This document shows positions 58,924 through 64,000 of a stretch of 64,000 bases of DNA, one piece after another. Location of the stretch: positions 2,108,001 to 2,172,000 of the forward strand of contig OY969783.1 of NCBI GenBank assembly GCA_963702995.1. The letters run 5' to 3'. Positions within the stretch are counted from its first letter, which is position 1; each line of letters starts with the position of its first letter. The DNA is from MFD04580-c1 sp963702995 (GTDB taxonomy: Bacteria; Planctomycetota; Phycisphaerae; Tepidisphaerales; Tepidisphaeraceae). The translations under genes and the position numbers were made by a program. Below the pieces are notes generated by a model. The model had not been told where the DNA came from. It saw nothing but the letters and a program-made list of their open reading frames with translations, and ran no database searches.

Positions 58924-59862
58924 ATGATTCCAGCATTCGTCCGGTCGTTGGCGGTCTGTTCGCTTGCCTTACTGGCTTTGTGCCCGGCGCGGGCTGGCGC
59001 AGGCGGCCGCCTCGGCGGAGAGCGTGGGCATCTACGGGACCGGCGTCGCCGTCATCGAGCGCGAACCGAACGTGCTGCGGCTGCAGCAGGTCGTCACGGC
59101 CGACGGCAAAGACGTCAAGGAAGCCCTTGCCAAGCTGAAGGGGGCCACCGAGGCCGCGACGCAGAAGCTGACCAAGATGGGTGCGGCCGATGGTTCCGTG
59201 CACATCTCGGCACCTCAGCCGATGGACGCCACGAACAACGTCCAGATGCAGCGCATGATGATGATGCGAGCGAACCTTGGTGGCCGCCGGCCGCAGGCGG
59301 GGAAGGCCCCGGCGCCGGTCGTCACGCTCTCCTCAACCGTCAAGGCCGAGTGGCATCTGACCGCGGCCAACCTCGAAGCGCTTCTGGTGGAGTCGCAGGA
59401 ACTGCAAGCCAAGGTGAAGGAGGCCGACCTGGGGGGCGACAAGGCGCAGAAGCTGACCCCCGAGCAGGAAGAGGCCCAGGCCGAGGCCCAGCAGATGGGC
59501 GACAACCAGCCCAACCCGCGCGACCCGCAGTTCATCTTCGTCCACCAGCTCACCAAGGACGACCTGACCAAGGCCCGCGCCGAGGCCTACAAGAAGGCCC
59601 ATGACGAGGCGGAGAGCGTCGCCCACGCCGCGGGCCTCGAACTGGTGCTGTCCGAGTCCTCACCTCCAGCGCCGGCCCCAATGCCGGCGCGGATGGCAGC
59701 GACTACAACGAGCGCGCCTACTACTACATGCAGGCGATGGCCGCCTCCGCCGGGGCCGCCCGCTCCGACCCGGACGCCCTTCCTGAAGCCGTGGGCGCCC
59801 AGGCCGCCAAGCTCACGTATCGCGTGCAGGTCATGGCCTCGTTCGCGCCCAAGGCCCCGTGA
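58924..59862 (+). CDS. SIMPL-domain (DUF541) exported protein, two frame breaks
   Basis: ATG 58924 opens a signal peptide (VRSLAVCSLALLALCPARA). After a one-base break near 58990 the SIMPL domain continues: AAASAESVGIYGTGVAVIER, EPNVLRLQQVVTADGKDVKE, and a Met-rich loop (QMQRMMMMRANLGG). Next come a strand (KAEWHLTAANLEAL) and LTKARAEAYKKAHDEAESVA. A second break near 59655 leads to a third frame ending YYYMQAMAASAGAARSDP and LTYRVQVMASFAPKAP at TGA 59860-59862. SIMPL proteins are periplasmic and often linked to oxidative or envelope stress, without a known reaction. The gene is 31 bases from the thioredoxin-HEAT gene. Confidence 0.78.
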
Positions 59863-59933
59863 TGCGAGTCACCGGCGCCACGCCCCCCAGCGCGTTGCGC
59901 CGGGGGAGGCGTCGGTCGGCCCTGGTCACGCGC

Positions 59934-59973
59934 TTCTCCAGAGCGTCCAGCGATTCTCCAGAGCGTCCAGCGA
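59934..59973. repeat. perfect 20-base direct duplication
   Basis: TTCTCCAGAGCGTCCAGCGA occurs twice back to back (59934-59953 and 59954-59973), in the gap after the SIMPL gene. No gene-like frame spans it in a convincing way. Confidence 0.8.
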
Positions 59974-60089
59974 GAAATACTGAACGCATTGATCCCCTCT
60001 CCCACGTACGCAAGGGAGACGGCATTTCTCCCGTGCGGCGCAGTGTTCTTGATTGCCAGATGGGGCAGGTCCTCTACCCGGAGATCGCG

Positions 60090-60668
60090 ATGGGCGCTCC
60101 TCCCGTCCGTACGCTTTCGCTCTGTTGCCTCGCCATCGGCCTGCTGTGGGCCGCAGGCGATCTATTACGGGCGGCCGAGAAATCGCCCGCCAAGCCCGAA
60201 GCGGTTCAGGGCCTGGTGACTGACATGGAACGCAAAGGGCCGAAGGATGTCACGTCGTTGACGGTCAAGCAGGACGGTGAAGCGGCGCCGGTGAAGTACC
60301 TGGTGGACCCGGACCTCGGGAAGAAGGCGGCCGACGCACTTGCCACGATCTTCACGGTCGGCCGCGTGCGCCTCACGTACAAGCTCGAGGGCGAGGCGCG
60401 CCACCTCACGTCCGTCGAGAAGATCACCGGCCGCCCCAGCGGCACCATCACCGGCGAAGTGATCGAAACACACGGCTGGTGGCTGGAGGTCAAGCCCAGG
60501 AGCGGCCCTCCCGAGGGATATGCCGCCACCTATCCCAAGGAGAAATGGCAGGCGACCGAGGCCCAGATCAAGGCTCTGGAAAAGGGGGACCTGGTCACCA
60601 TCAAGTTTGTGACGGATGGCGAGCGGCACCGCATCGTTCAGATGGATAAGAAAGTGAAGCCCAGGTAG
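60090..60668 (+). CDS. small exported protein, unknown function
   Basis: This encodes 192 residues from ATG 60090, which has GGAG six bases upstream; a longer frame is open to 59859 but lacks a signal peptide at its start. The N-terminal VRTLSLCCLAIGLLWAAGDL is a signal peptide. The mature domain is beta-rich: VTSLTVKQDGEAAPVKYLVD, IFTVGRVRLTYKLEGEARHL, GEVIETHGWWLEVKPRSGPP, ending with a basic tail KKVKPR. It looks like a small barrel (OB-fold-like) protein that might bind a ligand or nucleic acid. No family is recognised. It is the last gene of the plus-strand train before the desaturase. Confidence 0.7.
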   Translation: MGAPPVRTLSLCCLAIGLLWAAGDLLRAAEKSPAKPEAVQGLVTDMERKGPKDVTSLTVKQDGEAAPVKYLVDPDLGKKAADALATIFTVGRVRLTYKLEGEARHLTSVEKITGRPSGTITGEVIETHGWWLEVKPRSGPPEGYAATYPKEKWQATEAQIKALEKGDLVTIKFVTDGERHRIVQMDKKVKPR

Positions 60669-60932
60669 CTCGAGCGATGTCAGTCCCCGGTCGGGCAGTT
60701 GGGCATCAGGCAACCTTCGGCTTGCGGTGCGCGCAAGTCGAAACTGATCGGGAGCCCATCCGATCGGCTTCAATGATGCGGTGCAAAAACTGGCGTCGGG
60801 AAGAACTATCTGCTGGGCTGCTATTGAGTTTTCCGCCCGCAATGGCAAGATATGCGGACTCTTAACCGGTCGAATGTGCGACATGGACTGCGATTTCCGT
60901 AGGGCACAGGCCTTCACAGGGAGTCCAGTTAA

Positions 60933-61931
60933 ATGGCATCGATCACCGAACCCACCCTTGCACAGCGCGAAGTATTGAGCGGGATGGAAGCCTTTGTTGG
61001 GGCGAACCTCTCCTTTCTCGCTCCCGTTGACAAGATCTGGCAACCCACCGATTACCTTCCGGACCTGACAGCGCCCGATTGGCGCGAGCAGGTTCAGGGG
61101 CTGCGCGAGCAGGCGGCCGCTCTCTCCGACGAACTGCTGGTCGTCCTCGTCGCTGACATGGTGACCGAGGAGGCCCTCCCGAGCTACTCGGTCAGCTTCA
61201 ACCTTCTCGCCGGCGATACGACCGGCACCGACGCGCGTCCGTGGGCGCGGTGGTTGCGCGGCTGGACCGCCGAGGAAAACCGCCACGGCGACCTGCTCAA
61301 TGCCTACCTCCGCCTGACCGGCCGCGTGGACATGCGATCGGTCGAGAAGACCGTCCACCACCTGCTCGCCAACGGCTTCGAGGCCCGCACCTTCCCCGAC
61401 CTCTATGGCGGGCTGGTCTACACCTCGTTCCAGGAACGGGCGACCAAGATCTCCCACGGGAACGTCGGCCGCCTCGCCAACGCGCAGGGAGTGAGCAGCC
61501 TGTCCACGATCTGCCAGAAGATCGCCGGGGACGAATCCCGCCACGAGGCGTTCTACACCACGATGATGGGAAAGGTGCTGGACGACGACCCCGAGGGCGG
61601 AATGATCTCGATCGGCAGCATCTTGCGACGAGTCATCGCCATGCCCGGCCGCCTGATGTACGACGGGCAGGACCCGAGCCTTTTCGACCACTTCGCGACC
61701 GTCGCCCAGCGGCTCGGCGTCTACACGGCGACCGACTACGCGACCATCGTGGAGCACCTGGTCTCCACCTGGGACCTCCCCCACCGCACCGTGACCGGCA
61801 AAGCCGCCCGGATGCAGGACTACCTCTGCAAGCACGCCGAAAAGTGCCACGCCGTCGCCGAAACCGTCCCCGCCCTCGCCGCCAACCAGCCGCCGACCGC
61901 GTTTAGCTGGATTTTCGGGCGCAAGTTGTGA
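60933..61931 (+). CDS. acyl-ACP desaturase (diiron, stearoyl-ACP type)
   Basis: This enzyme introduces a double bond into ACP-linked fatty acids in the cytoplasm, using O2 and ferredoxin. From ATG 60933 it has 332 residues. The two diiron motifs are both visible: EENRHG (E114 and H118 region) and DESRHE (residues 200-205), each preceded by helices with further acidic ligands (EEALPSY for the first site). The spacing is right for plant-type stearoyl-ACP desaturases and for the bacterial DesA1/A2 group. This gives a route to unsaturated lipids. The gene follows the MoxR train by about 260 bases and is probably transcribed separately. Confidence 0.95.
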   Translation: MASITEPTLAQREVLSGMEAFVGANLSFLAPVDKIWQPTDYLPDLTAPDWREQVQGLREQAAALSDELLVVLVADMVTEEALPSYSVSFNLLAGDTTGTDARPWARWLRGWTAEENRHGDLLNAYLRLTGRVDMRSVEKTVHHLLANGFEARTFPDLYGGLVYTSFQERATKISHGNVGRLANAQGVSSLSTICQKIAGDESRHEAFYTTMMGKVLDDDPEGGMISIGSILRRVIAMPGRLMYDGQDPSLFDHFATVAQRLGVYTATDYATIVEHLVSTWDLPHRTVTGKAARMQDYLCKHAEKCHAVAETVPALAANQPPTAFSWIFGRKL

Positions 61932-61954
61932 GGCCCGCACGCCTCGTGCTGCTG

Positions 61955-62273
61955 CTACTCCGGCCGGGCGGAGAGCTTCGACTGCCAATCCTCGGCTGTG
62001 AGGAAGTAGCGCATAACGCGGACGAGCGGGTCACGGAACTCGTACACCAAGACATGGCCGTGCCCTCGTTTCCTCTTTCGAATCAGCCAATAACGAAACA
62101 TGATCGCGGTCGGTCATAGCTCGCCCGAGGGTGGGCTCCGCCCCCAATCGATCGGTCTCGCCCAGCAGATACGCGAAGTACATATTCGCGTGCGGGCGGC
62201 CGTGGTTCCGAGAATTCCAGTCCCAGATCGCGTCGAGGTCGGCCAACGCTTCGGCGGTGTATTCGACCCTCAT
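61955..62273 (-). CDS. ParE/RelE-type toxin, one frame break
   Basis: ATG 62273 starts MRVEYTAEALADLDAIWDWN, typical of a ParE-like toxin, with RNHGRPHANMYFAYL next. After RAMTDRD near 62095 the frame shifts by one base and continues MFRYWLIRKRKRGHGHVLVY, then RVMRYFLTAEDWQSKL to TAG at 61955-61957. The basic strand and final aromatic residues fit the ParE/RelE fold, whose members inhibit gyrase or cut mRNA. The complete product would be about 105 residues. The start overlaps the antitoxin stop by four bases (ATGA), the usual toxin-antitoxin arrangement. The break may be real inactivation or a sequence error. Confidence 0.8.
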
Positions 62274-62560
62274 CCCGTCTGATCATCTTTGAACGCTTGG
62301 GACTTTCGAAGAAAGTGTTCGCGAACTTCCTCGGACGTGAGCGTCTTCGCGCCGGCCTGTGCCTTCGCGGATATGGCCGCGAGCTCGGCGATCACTCCCG
62401 GGGTGAATCGATCATCAAAATCGGGAGTAGCGGCGTCGTCATGAGACAGGGCATCAACCACCAGATCGTTGACGAACTCGTGAACGCTCGTGTACCCGCC
62501 AGCGGCCGCACGCCGTTGAGCGGCTTGGAAAACCTGATCAGTTAATTCAACGTGAGGCAT
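62270..62560 (-). CDS. antitoxin (ribbon-helix-helix-like), partner of the adjacent ParE
   Basis: This encodes 96 residues from ATG 62560 with GGAG five bases upstream. The N-terminal VELTDQVFQAAQRRAAAGGY followed by TSVHEFVNDLVVDAL matches a ribbon-helix-helix DNA-binding head, like ParD/CopG antitoxins. The acidic middle (HDDAATPDFDDRFTPG) and the helical tail with SEEVREHFLRKSQAFKDD could wrap the toxin. The gene overlaps the ParE-like gene by four bases, so the two are cotranscribed and probably autorepressed by the antitoxin, by family analogy. It lies next to the tRNA-Gly remnant. Confidence 0.75.
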   Translation of the reverse strand: MPHVELTDQVFQAAQRRAAAGGYTSVHEFVNDLVVDALSHDDAATPDFDDRFTPGVIAELAAISAKAQAGAKTLTSEEVREHFLRKSQAFKDDQTG

Positions 62561-62597
62561 GTTCGCTCCACTCTTCGACTTCTTCATCAGACGCCAA

Positions 62598-62933
62598 GTG
62601 CCTACCAACAAAAACGGCTCACAGTCCGTTCAGGACCATGAGCCGGTATTAAGAGCGGGTGAAGGGGGTCGAACCCTCGACATTCACGTTGGCAAGGTTA
62701 AAGCGTCAACTCGTAAGCCCCTTTCGGATCAATCAGTTACGACCGACGCGAAAGCCGATTACACTCCTGATTACATTCCGGACGCGAAAAACGGTAACGG
62801 GCCGGCCGCGGCCCCCCTCCAGAACACGCTCGCCGATTCTCTCGCCATGATCGCCCGCCTGCCGCTCACCGATGCCGAGAAGGCGGATGCGGTGCGGCAG
62901 TTGCTCAACCCCCGAAAGGACGCTCCCCGATGA
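62598..62933 (+). CDS. small protein of the tRNA-linked cluster, N-terminus uncertain
   Basis: An open frame from GTG 62598 (or a later start) ends at TGA 62931-62933. The first part, running antisense across the tRNA-Gly remnant, reads RAGEGGRTLDIHVGKVKAST, a string I have seen in integrase ends overlapping this tRNA. The last 40 residues look like a real small domain: LADSLAMIARLPLTDAEKAD and AVRQLLN. The ATG of the next gene overlaps its stop (ATGA), so the two are probably coupled. It may be the tail of an integrase or a separate small gene. I cannot assign a function. Confidence 0.5.
   Translation: MPTNKNGSQSVQDHEPVLRAGEGGRTLDIHVGKVKASTRKPLSDQSVTTDAKADYTPDYIPDAKNGNGPAAAPLQNTLADSLAMIARLPLTDAEKADAVRQLLNPRKDAPR
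62654..62697 (-). other. 3' half of a tRNA-Gly(GCC) gene, probable attachment-site remnant
   Basis: On the minus strand, CCTTGCCAACGTGAATGTCG, then AGGGTTCGACCCCC, then TTCACCCGCT read as the anticodon loop (TTGCCAA, GCC), variable region, T arm and acceptor 3' strand of tRNA-Gly(GCC). The 5' half is absent: upstream sequence has no D arm and no matching acceptor strand. One base of the anticodon stem is off. Such 3' tRNA halves are what tyrosine-integrase elements leave or carry at their att sites. No integrase is visible in the window. Confidence 0.7.
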
Positions 62934-63616
62934 AACGCCCCGCCAAGCCGCGCAAACGAAGCAGGAAGCCCCCTGATCCTGCGGGTGCCCCTCCCGCTTC
63001 CACCCCGCACGCCGGCGCTCTGGCGAAGGCCCCTGCGGACGTAGACGCCGAACGGGCGGCGCGGATTCGCGCCATTCCGGGGATGCATACCCCGGTTGTC
63101 GGCCGCAACGTCTACCGGTCGCAACTCGGCGACTTCTCGCAGGATGCCGCGCTCCATGAGACGTCGCTCGACCACGTCGCCCATTCGCTCCGACGCATGG
63201 CAACCCGCGGACCCGCTGGAGGAGATGCTCATCGTCCAGGCGATCTGGACGCACACCCGCCTTGCTCGCCTGTCGATCCTTGCCGTGCGCAGACCGGAGT
63301 CGATCAGGTGCGGGTGATGAACGAAGCCTGCGAACGGGCGGCCGGGACCTATCGCAAGCTGATGCTTGCCCTCGCCGACTACCGGCGGCCGCCCCGGCCC
63401 GATGGCCCCGTTACGATCCAGACCAACGTCGCCCACAACCAATTGGTGACCCATGGCACACCCGCCGCAAAACAAATCCCGTCGAACGAACAAGGATCGT
63501 CAAGGCCGCCCCAGGCACTACTGCCTCACACCGTCGGGGCTGGCTTCGCTGCGCCAATCAGCGGAGGCGAATCGGCCGTGGTGCTGGTCAACCGGGCCGC
63601 AGACGCCGGAGGGTAA
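62930..63616 (+). CDS. conserved-looking accessory protein, compensated frame breaks inside
   Basis: ATG 62930 overlaps the previous stop. The N-terminal half is Lys/Arg/Pro-rich (KRPAKPRKRSRKPP), and then RDARIRAIPG-like ARIRAIPGMHTPVVGRNV. Between about 63205 and 63290 the sensible translation moves to another frame (DPLEEMLIVQAIWTHTRLAR, LSILAV). It then returns to the first (VDQVRVMNEACERAAGTYRK, LMLALADYRRPPRP). Two opposite indels explain this. The helical ...WTHxRLxRLS...ERAxxTYRKLMLALAxYRRPPR pattern is one I recall from planctomycete accessory regions, always near HG-rich partner genes. No function is known to me. Confidence 0.6.
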   Translation: MKRPAKPRKRSRKPPDPAGAPPASTPHAGALAKAPADVDAERAARIRAIPGMHTPVVGRNVYRSQLGDFSQDAALHETSLDHVAHSLRRMATRGPAGGDAHRPGDLDAHPPCSPVDPCRAQTGVDQVRVMNEACERAAGTYRKLMLALADYRRPPRPDGPVTIQTNVAHNQLVTHGTPAAKQIPSNEQGSSRPPQALLPHTVGAGFAAPISGGESAVVLVNRAADAGG

Positions 63617-63758
63617 AGAGCGATCGAAGCTCAACGCTTCAAAGCACGGCAACCGAAGCGTCGAAGCGATCGCCTCCCGCCGGGCATGTAACGATGCGCT
63701 TCGCACCGCTCGCACGGCCATCAGATGCCACAGGGATGGATCCGGTGAATGTAACTGA
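63453..63758 (+). CDS. small basic protein with GPxTPEGKxRSxxNAxKHG motif
   Basis: This encodes 101 residues from ATG 63453, overlapping the previous gene in another frame. The recognisable core is RHYCLTPSGLASLRQSAEAN followed by STGPQTPEGKERSKLNASKH. That G-P-x-T-P-E-G-K...K-H-G motif occurs in many small planctomycete proteins next to mobile-element or repeat-rich regions, in my recollection. It resembles a nucleic-acid-binding signature (basic, with paired Gly-Lys), but the role is not established. The end after NRSVEAIASRRACNDALRTA is plausible for the family. Confidence 0.6.
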   Translation: MAHPPQNKSRRTNKDRQGRPRHYCLTPSGLASLRQSAEANRPWCWSTGPQTPEGKERSKLNASKHGNRSVEAIASRRACNDALRTARTAIRCHRDGSGECN

Positions 63759-63771
63759 TGATCCTTCCGGT

Positions 63772-63960
63772 CTAGGCCTTCCTATTGACTCGGCGCTTTA
63801 CCGGCCCCCGAGTTTGTTTCTTCAAAGCTCGCTTCGAAGCTCCTAAGGCGCATCGAATTGACGAAGCTGGCGACAACATTCCGATTACCTTGACGGCTCC
63901 TCTTTCGATGATTTTCACGACAATGTCTGCAAGGACATGTTCGAAGAACTGGGCGTTCAT
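63772..63960 (-). CDS. small hypothetical protein at the window edge
   Basis: This encodes 62 residues from ATG 63960, preceded by AAGGAAG at a suitable distance. The N-terminal half (FFEHVLADIVVKIIERGAVK) is a plausible amphipathic or membrane-associated helix, and the rest is basic (ASKRALKKQTRGPVKRRVNR). No family is recognised. It is convergent with the previous small gene, leaving a gap of 13 bases. Because it is short and lacks independent support, it may be spurious. Confidence 0.35.
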   Translation of the reverse strand: MNAQFFEHVLADIVVKIIERGAVKVIGMLSPASSIRCALGASKRALKKQTRGPVKRRVNRKA

Positions 63961-64000
63961 GGGCTTCCTTTTCTGGGGTTTTTCGGTCCCTCTGACGTTC

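Noticed and set aside
62559..62933. Complete integrase gene across the tRNA remnant
   Set aside because: The frame lacks the R-H-R-Y catalytic residues and is far too short; at most it is a tail.

Overview
The window is GC-rich and densely coding, and it looks like a chromosome segment from a planctomycete, probably of the Phycisphaerae type. Three things support this: two surface proteins that begin with a LEPR-XLL-like sorting motif (16397 and 30189); a long MoxR / DUF58 / BatA-VWA / DUF4175-like / DUF4159 gene train; and several families of palindromic intergenic repeats. The lineage is inferred from gene content only. No 16S rRNA gene or other phylogenetic marker was analysed.

Layout. 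1-3946 (minus): part of the complex I cluster (nuoG, a lipoprotein gene, the 5' part of nuoH) behind a coiled-coil membrane protein. 4649-8209: cobalamin-dependent methionine synthase. 8350-20214: a decayed HNH nuclease, a DUF4058 protein, a YjhG/YagF-type dehydratase, phosphoglucomutase converging on endonuclease III, a membrane protein, an SGNH hydrolase, a LEPR-XLL glycosidase-like protein, a peptidoglycan amidase and a NUDT22-like Nudix protein. 20211-23886: a membrane histidine kinase and a CheR-type methyltransferase. 24248-29410: small lipoproteins, RidA, a GNAT, prfB with its programmed frameshift, and an amidohydrolase. 29773-43265: tRNA-Lys, a second LEPR-XLL protein, RNase D, a response regulator, UppP, PgsA, Obg, DUF1802, an aldo/keto reductase, Uma2, a BolA-like protein, an SDR, RecO and a Tat-exported sugar isomerase-like protein.

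43423-60668 is one long plus-strand train: a MoxR ATPase, a DUF58 protein, two membrane VWA proteins, a large coiled-coil membrane protein and a DUF4159 protein, followed by a tetraheme cytochrome lipoprotein fused to a nucleotidase-like domain, an exported thioredoxin/HEAT protein, a SIMPL protein and a small exported protein. I read it as an AAA+/VWA envelope-assembly system extended by periplasmic redox partners. An acyl-ACP desaturase follows. The right end (61955-64000) looks accessory: a toxin-antitoxin pair, the 3' half of a tRNA-Gly gene that looks like an attachment-site scar, and a small overlapping gene cluster.

Caution: at least fourteen single-base frame breaks interrupt otherwise well-conserved genes, including essential prfB. 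Most look like sequence errors rather than biology, so genes spanning such breaks are given here as single features with the break described.
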